Source: RGIG6353 sp964650465 (GTDB lineage: Bacteria; Bacillota; Clostridia; Oscillospirales; SIG627). From it: a DNA stretch of 48,844 bases. Each line of letters begins with the position of its first letter. The stretch's first letter is position 1. Shown piece after piece: positions 24,367 to 34,356 of this stretch. The stretch is taken from NCBI GenBank assembly GCA_964650465.1, contig CAZYTA010000018.1, positions 1-48,844 on the forward strand, read 5' to 3'. Below the pieces are notes generated by a model. It had not been told where the DNA came from and made no database searches. It was given only the letters and a program-made list of their open reading frames with translations. Both the position numbers and the translations under genes were made by a program.

Positions 24367-25738
24367 ACGAACTGTCCAAGGTTGTAAAGCGGGTATACTG
24401 TCCCTCCCAGCCCATTTTTACCGTTCCTGTAGAACCGTGTCTGTTTTTTGCAACTATAACCTCTGCAATATTATCTGCAGGCTTTTCGGCATCATTGTTG
24501 TCTCCTGAATCCTTATAATATTCATCCCTATAAAGGAATATTACAATATCCGCATCCTGCTCTATGGCTCCCGAGTCACGAAGGTCTGAAAGCATAGGCT
24601 TTTTGCTGTTTCTGGATTCCGGACCACGAGAAAGCTGTGCGCATGTAATTACGGGCACTCCGAATTCTTTCGCCATAAGCTTAAGGTTTCTTGAAATATC
24701 AGCAACTTCTACGACTCTGTTGTCTGTGTGCTTATCTGACTGCATCAACTGAAGATAGTCTATAACAACAAGTCCGAGATTTTTAAGTCTGCGAAGCTTT
24801 GCCTTCATTCTTGTAACTGTTACATCGCTTGTGTCATCGATATAAATCTGAGTTTTTGAAAGAGCAGTAGCTGCTTTTGCAAGTGCCTGAAACTCTTCGG
24901 GTGAAATATCGCCTTTCCTGAGTTTATAACTGTCAATACGTGCCTCGCTGGACAACATACGGGCTACAAGCTGAGTATTAGACATTTCCAACGAGAAAAT
25001 AGCAACACTCTTGTCCTGGTGCATCGCAACCTGAGAAGCAATATTCAACGCAAAACTTGTTTTTCCCATACCGGGACGTGCACCTATGAGTATCAAATCC
25101 CCTTTTCCCATACCTACCAAAACCTTATCAAGGCCGGAATAGTAAGTAGGAGTACCGTTTGCTCCTTCCGGATCATGCATAATGCTTTCGAGTTGTTTAT
25201 AATACTCAAGAATTACATCATGCACGGAAACAAAGTCGCTTGTTATCATACCTTGCGTTAAGGCAAATACCTTGGATTCGGCCGAATCAACAATATTGGT
25301 CACGTCCTCCGTATCCTGATAAGCAGCATCACTTATCTCTTCCGACACAGATATAAGCTTTCTCAAAAGCGCTTTGTCACGAACTATTTTTGCATAATCT
25401 ACAATATTTGAAACAGATGGAACCATTTCGCAAAGCTGCTTAACGTATGTTTTGGCATTATCCTCGTCATATGAACCCGAAGATACGAGATTATTAAGCA
25501 AAGTAATGAGGTCAATGCTTCTGCTTTCAAGGTACATACTCTGAAGAATTGAATATATCTCTCGATGCCTTTCAACATAAAAATCATCTGCTTTGATAAT
25601 CTCAGCTACCTGAGCAAGTCTTTCTCCGTCGAGAATAATAGATCCTATTACCGCCTGCTCGGCTTCAAGAGAATACGGTACCTGTCTCATAAACGAAGAT
25701 TGGGTACTGTTTATGTTTTTATTATCAGCATTGCTCAT
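24353..25738 (-). CDS. dnaB: Replicative DNA helicase
   Basis: 461 residues. The N-terminal helical DnaB domain (~18-120, PYSLEAEQAVIGSIL-like) precedes a RecA-type motor with Walker A GARPGMGKTS at 219-228, Walker B VVIDYLQLM and QLSRGPE. It unwinds DNA at replication forks as a hexamer. No intein or insertion is visible. Located between rplI (20 bases upstream) and tilS (overlapping), as in many Firmicutes. Confidence 0.97.
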   Translation of the reverse strand: MSNADNKNINSTQSSFMRQVPYSLEAEQAVIGSIILDGERLAQVAEIIKADDFYVERHREIYSILQSMYLESRSIDLITLLNNLVSSGSYDEDNAKTYVKQLCEMVPSVSNIVDYAKIVRDKALLRKLISVSEEISDAAYQDTEDVTNIVDSAESKVFALTQGMITSDFVSVHDVILEYYKQLESIMHDPEGANGTPTYYSGLDKVLVGMGKGDLILIGARPGMGKTSFALNIASQVAMHQDKSVAIFSLEMSNTQLVARMLSSEARIDSYKLRKGDISPEEFQALAKAATALSKTQIYIDDTSDVTVTRMKAKLRRLKNLGLVVIDYLQLMQSDKHTDNRVVEVADISRNLKLMAKEFGVPVITCAQLSRGPESRNSKKPMLSDLRDSGAIEQDADIVIFLYRDEYYKDSGDNNDAEKPADNIAEVIVAKNRHGSTGTVKMGWEGQYTRFTTLDSSYDEN

Positions 25739-25757
25739 AACTACTACTTCCTAAAAC

Positions 25758-26207
25758 TTATTTCTTTTCTGTAACAATCACATTAAGCTTGCCAACCACC
25801 TCGGCGTAAAGCTTTACATCAAAAGTGTAACTTCCAAAAGCCTTAATTGGGTCACCCATAACAATTTTTCGTTTGTCTATTGTAATCCCATGGTCTTTTG
25901 CAAGAATATCGGCAATCTCCATAGAAGTCACAGAGCCATAAAGTTTTCCCTCTGCACCTGCAGTTGCCGTAACTTTTACCACAACAGAATCAAGCTTTGA
26001 GGCAAGTTCCTTTGCTTCTTTTCTTTCGGTTTCGATTTTAAAGCGTTCAGCACTTTCACGGTTTTTAAGCTCGTTCATTTCTTTGGCGCCGGCAATTATT
26101 GCAAGGCCCTTGGGAAGCAGAAAATTCTTTGCATATCCATCGGATACATCAATGAGTTCGCCTTTTTTTCCCTGTGCCTTAACATCTTTTGTAAGAATTA
26201 CTTTCAT
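25758..26207 (-). CDS. rplI: 50S ribosomal protein L9
   Basis: 149 residues. The N-terminal signature VILTKDVKAQGKKGELIDVSDGYAKNFLLPKGLA, here in the usual place at residues 3-37, is followed by the long connecting helix and the C-terminal domain. Length matches the family. It begins 6 bases after gdpP and precedes dnaB, a conserved neighbourhood. Confidence 0.98.
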   Translation of the reverse strand: MKVILTKDVKAQGKKGELIDVSDGYAKNFLLPKGLAIIAGAKEMNELKNRESAERFKIETERKEAKELASKLDSVVVKVTATAGAEGKLYGSVTSMEIADILAKDHGITIDKRKIVMGDPIKAFGSYTFDVKLYAEVVGKLNVIVTEKK

Positions 26208-26213
26208 TTCGTA

Positions 26214-28232
26214 TCAACCTTTCTTTTCTGTATCTAAATATTCATCTATTGATTTCTTTAATAATTGAAGTACATCAGCCATGGATGTATCGCTTACCTG
26301 TGCACCCGCCGAGTCAAAATGTCCTCCGCCGTTAAGCTTTTCAAGAATGAGCTGAACATTGACTCCGCCAAGGGATCTGGATGAAATATGAACGGTTTCC
26401 CCTATCCTGCATAACGCAAAGGAAGCATGAACACCGTCAACATCCAACAGCTTATCTGCAACACGTGAAGCCGAAATCTTATCAGACGGAGTTCCTTCGT
26501 CCTCAAGAACAGAAATTGCTATAACTTCTCTGTAAATCACCACATTGTTAATAAAAGTAGCCTCACGTGAGAAGTCTTCAAAGCTGGACTTGAACATCTC
26601 GTTTATTTCCGACGGTGCTGCACCTTCGCTTCTGAGATAAAGCGCCGCAGAAAATGTTCTGACACCTGTGTTCTTAGAAAACTGCTTGGTATCAAGCACA
26701 ATTCCCGCAAAAAGCAGCTCTGCTTCTTCTTGCAAAAGAGAGCCCGGAGGCGTAACATGTTCAAGTATTTCCGATACAAGCTCTGAAGCGGATGAAGCCG
26801 ACGGCTCAATGTAGTTAATTATCGGTTCAACAATGAATTCGCCTGTTTTACGATGATGATCAATTACAACAACATTTTTTACGTTTTCGTAAATATCTTT
26901 TGATTCAAAAATAGCAGAGTTATTAACGTCGCAAACAACAAGAAGTGTATTGGGTGATATTAAGTCCTGTCCTTCGTAAGCGTCTACGAAAATATTTCTG
27001 TACTTTTCCATTGACATAATTTTTTTGAAAAGTCTCTGCAGATTGGCATCACTCTTGTTTGCAACTATATTAACCTTACTGTTGTACTCCAAAGCAAGTT
27101 TTGCAATTCCGATACAAGAACCAATAGAATCATGGTCGGCAAATTTATGTCCCATAATGAGGACATTAGAACTGTTAGCAATACAACGGATAAGCTCGTG
27201 AGCAATTACTCTTGACCTTATTTTTGTCCGCTTTTGAACTGTTTTGAACCGTCCTCCGTAAAATTCAGTGGATTCATCAAATTTAAGAACAGCCTGATCG
27301 CCGCCTCTTTGCATTGCTAAATCAAGCGCTTGATGAGCAACATCATTCTTCTCTGCTAAGGTGGCGTTTTCAAGACATGCAACACCAATGGATAGAGTGG
27401 CAAGCGTATCAATATCCTTTTCGCAAAGTTCACGAACACTGTCCAATATTTCAAACTTCTTTTCTGTAATATCAGCAAGATGTTCTCTGTCAAATACAGC
27501 AATGTATTTGTCCCTCTCGAATTCTCTTACTATACCGTTATAACCTTTAACCCAATCATAAAGAAGTGTCGAAACCTTAGCTGTAACAGTACGGTAATTA
27601 CTTACCAAAGTACCGCCGGCATCATAAAAGTTGTCAATATAAATATACATCACAACAGGGTTGCGGGCAGACAGTTCCTTTTCAAGTACTTGCAGCTCGG
27701 TCATATCATGCCATACTGTTATATAGAAATTTTCGTTTGCAGATGAAATAGCATGTTTATAAGAGACTACCTTATACTTTGTTCCCATCAAAGAAGCAAA
27801 CAAAGGTGCGCTGTCCGAAGTCTCGGACAAGTTTTCCTTGAGATGGTTTAAATTAAATTTTGTTTCAAGCAGGTCATTGATATTTGTCCCATATAATGTT
27901 TTTGAATCACAATCTTCAGAAAACCTCTGATTGTACCACAAAATAACACCCTCGTCATCAAGAATGGCAACAGGAGTATCAAAATTCATTATAAATTCAG
28001 CAGATACGTTATTGAGTATCTTATCTTTTTTGTTCTTGTCCCCTGTTTTCTTGTTTCCTGTAAAATGAAACGCCAAAAGCACACAAGCATATACAAGAAC
28101 TACAAGTACACCGATAAAAAACAAACGGTAATCTATTTTGATAGCACAAACAGAAAAGAACATGAGCATAAGAATTACAGCTATAATCTCATTTCTGTAA
28201 TTCTTTATTTTGGGTAATAAGAAGTTTTTCAT
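26214..28232 (-). CDS. gdpP: Cyclic-di-AMP phosphodiesterase GdpP (DHH family)
   Basis: 672 residues: two N-terminal membrane helices (~15-55), a PAS-like sensor domain (~85-170), a degenerate GGDEF domain (~190-310, without the GGDEF motif), then DHH (GHKFADHDSIGSCIG, VIDHHRKTG) and DHHA1 (NGGGHFDSAGA) catalytic domains. It hydrolyses c-di-AMP to pApA and so links to osmotic and cell-wall homeostasis. Predicted to sit in the membrane with the catalytic part in the cytoplasm. It is the first gene of the rplI-dnaB-tilS-hpt-ftsH series. AAAGGAG ribosome site; no promoter with a good -35 box was found in the 88-base gap before it. Confidence 0.95.
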   Translation of the reverse strand: MKNFLLPKIKNYRNEIIAVILMLMFFSVCAIKIDYRLFFIGVLVVLVYACVLLAFHFTGNKKTGDKNKKDKILNNVSAEFIMNFDTPVAILDDEGVILWYNQRFSEDCDSKTLYGTNINDLLETKFNLNHLKENLSETSDSAPLFASLMGTKYKVVSYKHAISSANENFYITVWHDMTELQVLEKELSARNPVVMYIYIDNFYDAGGTLVSNYRTVTAKVSTLLYDWVKGYNGIVREFERDKYIAVFDREHLADITEKKFEILDSVRELCEKDIDTLATLSIGVACLENATLAEKNDVAHQALDLAMQRGGDQAVLKFDESTEFYGGRFKTVQKRTKIRSRVIAHELIRCIANSSNVLIMGHKFADHDSIGSCIGIAKLALEYNSKVNIVANKSDANLQRLFKKIMSMEKYRNIFVDAYEGQDLISPNTLLVVCDVNNSAIFESKDIYENVKNVVVIDHHRKTGEFIVEPIINYIEPSASSASELVSEILEHVTPPGSLLQEEAELLFAGIVLDTKQFSKNTGVRTFSAALYLRSEGAAPSEINEMFKSSFEDFSREATFINNVVIYREVIAISVLEDEGTPSDKISASRVADKLLDVDGVHASFALCRIGETVHISSRSLGGVNVQLILEKLNGGGHFDSAGAQVSDTSMADVLQLLKKSIDEYLDTEKKG

Positions 28233-28320
28233 ATATGCAAACTCCTTTTATAGAATATATTATATCTTAATGATAATGTTAATGTGTTATTATATCACAA
28301 AAAACATGTAAAGTAAATAG

Positions 28321-30546
28321 TTAAATCAAAGTAGTTTGATTTTCTTCTATATCAATTTCGTTATATACCATTCCCGCAGAAGGAATTTTTGTTTTCTTAT
28401 ATTTGGGCAACGGTTTCTTTGACATAGTCTCAACAGCACACACATAATCAACCTTATCGTTGGGCTTGAGAGAAATTACCTGAACGCCCATAGATGTCCG
28501 AGTAGATTTTAAAGGAACAAGCGAAGTGTTTACAACAACTGCCTTTCCGAGGTGTGTTCTTATAAACACATCCTTTTCTTCTCCTTTGTCAAGCAACATC
28601 ATATGCGTAACATTCTGGGTAGCGCAGAATGCTGCTGTCAGTTTCTTTCTGTTATTCTTTGTTTCAAAACCGGATAAAGGAATAATAACACACTTTCCGT
28701 TGTCAAAGGCAATAAACAACCTTTTTTCGAAGCTTTCAACAGCGGCAAAAAAGATAACCTTTTCATCTGCATCGAAGCCAAGCTTGACAGGAACAAATTC
28801 TCCCAATGACGAAGCCTTGACATTATCAAATGCAGACAGCTTGGTTTTGTACGCCTGAGCCTTATCCGTAAAGAAAATCAATTCAGCTTTACTCGACAAT
28901 TCTCCCGCAAATACTATTCTGTCTCCGTCCTTAAGCTTTTGTACATCGCTTCCCCTCAAAGACTGGAAAGTAATTCTCTTGAAATATCCCTCAGCTGTGC
29001 AGACAGCATATGCGGTAAACTCTTCCTCAGGTTCTTCGGTTGCATCGTACATTTCTACTCCGTCATAAATAATGTCCGTCTTTCTGGGCTTACCGTACTT
29101 TTCTTTTATTTGTGTCAGCTGTTTAATTATCAGTCTGTTGAGCTTGGAGGTGCTCTTGAGTATAGACTCCAGCTCTTCAATTTCTTCCTTAAGGTTTTTG
29201 ATTTGAGCAGTCTTTTTAAGAATATGCTCCTTGTTCAAATTTCTAAGCTTTATATCGGCTACATATTCTGCCTGCAAAACATCGATATTAAAGCCATCGC
29301 AAAGATTTGGAATTACATCTGCATCATTTTCTGTTTTGCGTATAATGGCAATTGCCCTGTCAATATCAAGAAGTATCTTTTCAAGACCTTCAAGAAGGTG
29401 AAGCAAAGAATTTTTTTGCTGTAAATCATAATACAATTCACGTTTGAGACATTCTGAGCGATATGCGTGCCATTCAAGAATAATATCTTTAACGCCCAAA
29501 AGCATGGGAGTGCCGGAAATTAAAATATTGAAGTTGCACGAAAAATCATCTTCAAGCGTAGTAAGCTTGAAAAGCTTTGTCATAAGCTTATCGGGGTCAG
29601 TTCCGCGCTTGATGTCAATTGCTATTTTAAGACCCTTAAGGTCGATTTCGTCTCTTACATCGGTTATTTCCTTAACTCGTCCCGATTTTACAAGGTCTGC
29701 CAGCTTATCGATAATGGTTTCGGCATCGGTTGTGTAAGGAATCTCGTAAACCTCTATACAGTTATTTTCTTTATCGAATTTATACTTTGAACGTACTTTG
29801 ATTGTGCCTTTTCCTACATTGTAAACCATGTCCATCTGCTCTTTGTTGTAGACAATGTTACCGCCTGTAGAAAAGTCGGGGCCAAGCAACGTTGTAGATA
29901 TATCGAAGGTTTCATCCTTAATAAGTCCGATTGCAGTATCGCATATTTCTGCAAGGTTGAAAGAACAAATAGAGCTTGCCATACCCACGGCGATACCCAT
30001 ATTGGGGGTAACAAGCACGTTGGGGAATGTTACCGGCAGCAGTTTGGGTTCCTTCATTGTGCTGTCATAGTTGTCAACAAAATCAACCGCATCTTTGTCT
30101 ATACCCGAAAACAGTTCCGTACAAAAAGGATCAAGCTTTACTTCTGTATATCGTGATGCAGCAAATGCCATTCTTGAATACTGCTTTCCAAAGCTTCCCT
30201 TTGAGTCAACTAACGGATGAAGCAATGCTTCGTTACCTCTGGTAAGACGAACCATTGTTTCGTATATAGCCATATCGCCGTGCGGATTCAGCTTCATTGT
30301 AGCGCCTACTACGTTTGCTGATTTTGTTCGGTCTGCATTAGGCGACATAAGTCCCATTTTATACATTGTATAGAGCAATTTACGGTGAGCAGGCTTGAAA
30401 CCGTCAATTTCCGGAATGGCTCTGGAAATAATCACACTCATAGAGTATGGCATATAATTAGTTTCGAGAGTGTCGGTTATTCCCTGTTCGCGAACCTCAG
30501 CAGGAATAAATTCCTCTATAGCTGTTTCTTTTTTTCTTCTTGCCAT
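28321..30546 (-). CDS. parC: DNA topoisomerase IV subunit A
   Basis: 741 residues. The catalytic tyrosine is Tyr133 in ASRYTEVKL; the preceding GDMAIYETMVR and the DSKGSFG motif form the DNA gate. The C-terminal part (~480-720) is a degenerate beta-pinwheel without a recognisable GyrA box, consistent with a decatenase rather than gyrase. The ATG at 30546 follows GAGGA by 5 bases; an in-frame GTG at 30558 overlaps the parE stop and is less likely. It follows parE directly, and the pair resembles the second type II topoisomerase of Clostridia. Gyrase proper would be elsewhere. Confidence 0.9.
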   Translation of the reverse strand: MARRKKETAIEEFIPAEVREQGITDTLETNYMPYSMSVIISRAIPEIDGFKPAHRKLLYTMYKMGLMSPNADRTKSANVVGATMKLNPHGDMAIYETMVRLTRGNEALLHPLVDSKGSFGKQYSRMAFAASRYTEVKLDPFCTELFSGIDKDAVDFVDNYDSTMKEPKLLPVTFPNVLVTPNMGIAVGMASSICSFNLAEICDTAIGLIKDETFDISTTLLGPDFSTGGNIVYNKEQMDMVYNVGKGTIKVRSKYKFDKENNCIEVYEIPYTTDAETIIDKLADLVKSGRVKEITDVRDEIDLKGLKIAIDIKRGTDPDKLMTKLFKLTTLEDDFSCNFNILISGTPMLLGVKDIILEWHAYRSECLKRELYYDLQQKNSLLHLLEGLEKILLDIDRAIAIIRKTENDADVIPNLCDGFNIDVLQAEYVADIKLRNLNKEHILKKTAQIKNLKEEIEELESILKSTSKLNRLIIKQLTQIKEKYGKPRKTDIIYDGVEMYDATEEPEEEFTAYAVCTAEGYFKRITFQSLRGSDVQKLKDGDRIVFAGELSSKAELIFFTDKAQAYKTKLSAFDNVKASSLGEFVPVKLGFDADEKVIFFAAVESFEKRLFIAFDNGKCVIIPLSGFETKNNRKKLTAAFCATQNVTHMMLLDKGEEKDVFIRTHLGKAVVVNTSLVPLKSTRTSMGVQVISLKPNDKVDYVCAVETMSKKPLPKYKKTKIPSAGMVYNEIDIEENQTTLI

Positions 30547-30554
30547 ATTTATCC

Positions 30555-32594
30555 TCACACATCTGCCGCATCTACATACTTATATCCGTTTTCTGCTATA
30601 AATCGCTTTCGTCCGGCAAGGTCATCACCAAGGAGTATATTGAACATTTCATATGTCTTTTGTTCGTCCTCCGGCATTATTCTTATAAGTCTGCGCGTGG
30701 CAGGATTCATTGTTGTTTTCCACATCATTTCCGGCTCGTTTTCACCAAGACCCTTGGAGCGCTGAATTGTGTACTTTTTCCCCTGAAGGGTTTCAAGTAT
30801 TTCTGCCTTTTCTTTTTCGTCGTACGCAAAGAAAATATCATCCTTACACTTTATTTCATATAACGGAGATTCGGCAATATAAATTTTGCCCATTTTGATA
30901 AGCGTAGGAAGCAATCTGTATATCATAGTCAAAATCAGAGTGCGAATCTGGAAACCGTCTTCATCAGCATCGGTACAAATAACTATCTTGTTCCATTTCA
31001 ATGCATCTATATCAAAATCAACAAGCTGTTTATTTGATTTTGATTTAATTTCAACACCGCATCCAATAACCTTTAAAAGATCAACAATAATATCACTCTT
31101 AAAGATTTTATCATACCCCGCCTTAAGACAGTTCAAAGTTTTACCTCTGACGGGAATTACCGCCTGAAATTCCGCATCTCTGCCGGTTTTTACAGATGCA
31201 AGAGCAGAATCACCCTCAACTATATAAAGCTCACGTCTTGCTATATCTTTGCTTCTGCAATTTACAAACTTTTCTACTCTGTTTGAAATATCAACCGAAG
31301 CTGTAAGCTTCTTCTTTATATTGAGTCTCTCTTTTTCTGCACTCTCACGGCTTCGCTTATTAATAAGAACCTGAGCGGCAATACGATCGGCATCGGCGGG
31401 ATTTTCTGCAAAATACGCCTCAAGCTGGTGGGTAAAGAAATCTGTCATTGCCTTTTCTATAAAGACGTTTGTAATAGCCTTCTTAGTCTGGTTAGCGTAA
31501 GACGTCTGTGTTGAAAAGGAATTTACAACAAAAATCAAACAATCCTCAATATCCTGAAATCCAATTTTCTGTTCAGCCTTAGCATACTTGTTGGTGCTTT
31601 TCAAATACTGGTCGATTGCCTTTACAAATGCAGCTTTAGTTGCTTTTTCGGGTGAGCCTCCGTGTTCAAGAAAGCTTGAATTGTGATAATACTCAATCTT
31701 AGCGGCACGGGTACTGAAACAAAGCACAGACTGAATTTTGAGTTTATAGTCTGTAAGGTCATCTCTGTCTCTGCCTACCCTTTCAGCTTGCCAGACAACA
31801 GGAAGAGTAAGTGTCTTTCCTTTAACCGCTTCTTCATCATCGCTATCAATCGGCTCATCTTCGTTATCTGAATTTATTCCGGCGATTTCATTAACATAAT
31901 CCAAAACACCGTTTTGATAAAAATACGAAAACGTGTGTTTTTCTTTGTTCTCGTCTTCATATTCAAGATTAAGAGTAAGTCCCGAATTTACAATAGACTG
32001 TTTTTTTAATGTTTCACAGAAAAACTCCATCGGCATATTTATGTCGGTAAAAACCTTTAAATCAGGCTTCCACGTAACTACAGTACCGCTTTTTTTCTTA
32101 GGGCATTCTTCTTTTATAAGTTCTGTCACAGGCTCGCCGCATTTGAAACCAATGGAATACTTTATTCCTCTTGTATATGCACAAACATCCATAAACTCAG
32201 ATGTGTACTGAGTAGCACAAGCGCCCAAACCGTTTGTTCCCAAAGAATACTCATAGGACGCACCGTCGTCATCATTATTGTATTTTCCTCCGGCATAAAG
32301 CTCACAATAGACAAGCTCCCAATTGTATCTCTGTTCTTTTTCGTTCCAATCAAGCGGAACGCCTCTGCCGAAATCCTCAACTGTTATAACTTTATCGCAT
32401 GTAACAGAAACATTAATGACATTTCCGTAACCTTCACGGGCTTCATCAATAGAATTTGAAAGTATTTCAAAGAAAGAATGCTCACAGCCGTCAAGACCGT
32501 CCGAACCGAAAATAACAGCCGGCTTTTTTCTTACTCGCTCCGCACCCTTAAGACTTGATATACTTTGATCATTATACTGTGACTGTTTTGCCAT
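30555..32594 (-). CDS. parE: DNA topoisomerase IV subunit B
   Basis: 679 residues. The GHKL ATPase domain shows LSNSIDEAREGYG (Mg/ATP-binding Asn/Asp-Glu region), VEDFGRGVP and LGTNGLGACATQ; the TOPRIM domain shows YIVEGDSA and CTDADEDGFQI. It provides the ATP-driven part of the A2B2 enzyme that unlinks daughter chromosomes. The N-terminus AERVRKKPAVIFGSDGLDG is more divergent than classical ParE/GyrB (usually RKRPGMYIG). It has its own promoter and is followed by parC after 8 bases. Confidence 0.9.
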   Translation of the reverse strand: MAKQSQYNDQSISSLKGAERVRKKPAVIFGSDGLDGCEHSFFEILSNSIDEAREGYGNVINVSVTCDKVITVEDFGRGVPLDWNEKEQRYNWELVYCELYAGGKYNNDDDGASYEYSLGTNGLGACATQYTSEFMDVCAYTRGIKYSIGFKCGEPVTELIKEECPKKKSGTVVTWKPDLKVFTDINMPMEFFCETLKKQSIVNSGLTLNLEYEDENKEKHTFSYFYQNGVLDYVNEIAGINSDNEDEPIDSDDEEAVKGKTLTLPVVWQAERVGRDRDDLTDYKLKIQSVLCFSTRAAKIEYYHNSSFLEHGGSPEKATKAAFVKAIDQYLKSTNKYAKAEQKIGFQDIEDCLIFVVNSFSTQTSYANQTKKAITNVFIEKAMTDFFTHQLEAYFAENPADADRIAAQVLINKRSRESAEKERLNIKKKLTASVDISNRVEKFVNCRSKDIARRELYIVEGDSALASVKTGRDAEFQAVIPVRGKTLNCLKAGYDKIFKSDIIVDLLKVIGCGVEIKSKSNKQLVDFDIDALKWNKIVICTDADEDGFQIRTLILTMIYRLLPTLIKMGKIYIAESPLYEIKCKDDIFFAYDEKEKAEILETLQGKKYTIQRSKGLGENEPEMMWKTTMNPATRRLIRIMPEDEQKTYEMFNILLGDDLAGRKRFIAENGYKYVDAADV

Positions 32595-32642
32595 AATACT
32601 CCCCTAAACTTTTAATTATACAGATTTTGCCATATTTTATAT

Positions 32643-32671
32643 ATTATAACTCATTTTTTAAAATTTTTCAA
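32643..32671 (-). promoter_or_regulatory. Promoter of parE-parC
   Basis: TTGAAA (32671-32666), 17-base spacer, TATAAT (32648-32643) on the minus strand, 48 bases before the parE start. Confidence 0.75.
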
Positions 32672-32676
32672 CTGTT

Positions 32677-33579
32677 TTAAGGTAATATTTTTTCAAGATA
32701 TCCCTCTCTTACACCGCTGTCGGTTACAGTAACCGTAGTGGGTTTTACATATTTTACAATAGCATAATATGCAACCGAAGCAGGAGAAACAGTTGTAGTC
32801 CGTCCGGGAATTATTTCTTCTGCTTTTTTAAAAAACTCGGTATCCGAAAGCAATTCGGTTACTTTAACAAAATCCCCGCCGTCGGCACGCAGTGTTTTTT
32901 TGCCTTTGTTACCGTTAATCAATTTAGAAACCGCTCTTCCGCTTCCGCCTACAAGATACATCGGAACATGGGAGTTTTCTGCAAATTTGCACTTTTGCAA
33001 CTGTTTGGCAACATAGGTTTCGATGCTCTTCTTTTCCGCATACGTAGGAATACTGCCTTTTACAAAGTTATTATACAATGACAAACAACCAAACGGCAGA
33101 CTTACTATAATCGGGTCAATTCCGTTGGCAAAATACACAACTTCAGTAGAACCGCCGCCCATATCCACCATTATTCCCTCTTTTACTTCGCCTATATCGT
33201 AATCGGAAAGCACTCCCCTGAGACTGCACAGAGCCTCTTCTTCTCCCGAAAGTATTTCTATAGTCAGACCAAAACTGTCTTTGACTTGAGATATCACACT
33301 GTCTGCGTTACATATGCCTCGTAAAGAAGCTGTTGCAAAAGCATATATTGTATAACACGAAAACTCTTCTGAAAACCTCAGCAATTCCGCAAGTGATGTA
33401 TGCAGTATCTCTGTACCCACTGAGCTAAGAATACGTTCACCGTCTTTTTCTTCGACAAAAGAAACTAACTTTGCTTTTATTCCTTTGTAGCCGAGAACTT
33501 TATTTGTACAGTTCTTTTGAATTTTGAAAATTGAAGCTTTTATCGTATTTGAACCAATATCTATAACACAAACGTTCAT
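32677..33579 (-). CDS. Ppx/GppA family phosphatase
   Basis: 300 residues. The ASKHA-fold phosphate motifs are visible: VIDIGSNTIK at 5-14, the conserved SGEEEALCSLRG (catalytic Glu region) and VDMGGGSTEVVY. Family members hydrolyse polyphosphate or pppGpp; the short length without a C-terminal HD domain matches the single-module exopolyphosphatase group. The substrate cannot be fixed from sequence. Divergent from the sigK gene across a 66-base gap. Confidence 0.9.
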   Translation of the reverse strand: MNVCVIDIGSNTIKASIFKIQKNCTNKVLGYKGIKAKLVSFVEEKDGERILSSVGTEILHTSLAELLRFSEEFSCYTIYAFATASLRGICNADSVISQVKDSFGLTIEILSGEEEALCSLRGVLSDYDIGEVKEGIMVDMGGGSTEVVYFANGIDPIIVSLPFGCLSLYNNFVKGSIPTYAEKKSIETYVAKQLQKCKFAENSHVPMYLVGGSGRAVSKLINGNKGKKTLRADGGDFVKVTELLSDTEFFKKAEEIIPGRTTTVSPASVAYYAIVKYVKPTTVTVTDSGVREGYLEKILP

Positions 33580-33594
33580 TTTTTCACCTTTCTG

Positions 33595-33625
33595 TTGACA
33601 ACAAAATAAAATTAATTCATATACT
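33595..33625 (+). promoter_or_regulatory. Possible sporulation-type promoter of sigK
   Basis: CATATACT at 33618-33625 matches the CATANNNT -10 pattern of sigma-E/sigma-K promoters, and TTGACA lies 17 bases upstream at 33595-33600. The -35 does not clearly match ATA/AC at the right spacing, so the reading is tentative. Confidence 0.35.
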
Positions 33626-33645
33626 GAAAGAAAAGGGGGAAAACT

Positions 33646-34347
33646 ATGTACCGATATCTCATTACATCCTTTATAGCAAAATTCACTTTTCTATTTCTCA
33701 GGACAGGAATAAACTCTTCATTTCCTGCCCCGTTAACAGCACAAGAGGAAAAAGACTACTTCACAAAAATGAAAGAAGGAAATACAGCGGCGAGAAATGA
33801 GTTGATTCTGAGAAACATGAGACTCGTCGCTCACATAATAAAAAAGTATTATACAAATTATTCCGATCAGGAAGACCTTATATCCATCGGAACGATAGGT
33901 TTGATAAAAGCTATAGACACTTATGACATAAAAAACGGAACAAAATTTGCCACATATGCGGGCAAATGCGTACAAAACGAGATATTAATGCATTTCAGAG
34001 CCCAGAAAAAGCTTGCAATGGAAAGTTCGATTGATGACACTATAGAATTCGACAAGGACGGTAATCCTCTGACATACATAGACATTATAAGTGTTGATGA
34101 CAACATAATCGAACAAATAGACCTTAAGAGCAAAAAAGAAATGATTGAATTCGCTGTAGAAAAACTGCTCGACAAGCGTGAAAGAGCAATAATAACATTG
34201 CGGTACGGGCTTGCAAATCAAAAACCTATCACACAAAGAGAAGTTGCCGCAAAATTGGGAATATCCCGTTCATATGTTTCGCGAATAGAAAAGTCAGCAC
34301 TTGAGAAAATACACGAATATCTAATCGCACCAAAAAACTATATATAA
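33646..34347 (+). CDS. sigK: Sporulation sigma factor pro-sigma-K
   Basis: 233 residues. After a ~20-residue hydrophobic leader (ITSFIAKFTFLFLRTG) comes FPAPLTAQEEKDYF, aligning with FPQPLSSSEEKKYL after the pro-sequence of Bacillus pro-sigma-K. Region 2 has NLRLVAHI-like NMRLVAHIIKKYY and DLISIGTIGLIKAI; region 4 ends in QREVAAKLGISRSYVSRIEKS. Sigma-K drives late mother-cell transcription for spore coat and lysis; the leader implies membrane tethering and cleavage by a SpoIVFB-type protease. The gene is uninterrupted, with no skin-like element. ATG at 33646 follows AAGGGGGA. It indicates a spore former. Confidence 0.9.
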   Translation: MYRYLITSFIAKFTFLFLRTGINSSFPAPLTAQEEKDYFTKMKEGNTAARNELILRNMRLVAHIIKKYYTNYSDQEDLISIGTIGLIKAIDTYDIKNGTKFATYAGKCVQNEILMHFRAQKKLAMESSIDDTIEFDKDGNPLTYIDIISVDDNIIEQIDLKSKKEMIEFAVEKLLDKRERAIITLRYGLANQKPITQREVAAKLGISRSYVSRIEKSALEKIHEYLIAPKNYI

Positions 34348-34356
34348 GGAGCTAAA

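Noticed and set aside
33646..34347. Sigma-E or other sporulation sigma factor
   Set aside because: The hydrophobic leader followed by FPAPLTAQEEK and the region 4 ending fit sigma-K; sigma-E has a longer leader and different linkage (spoIIGA).
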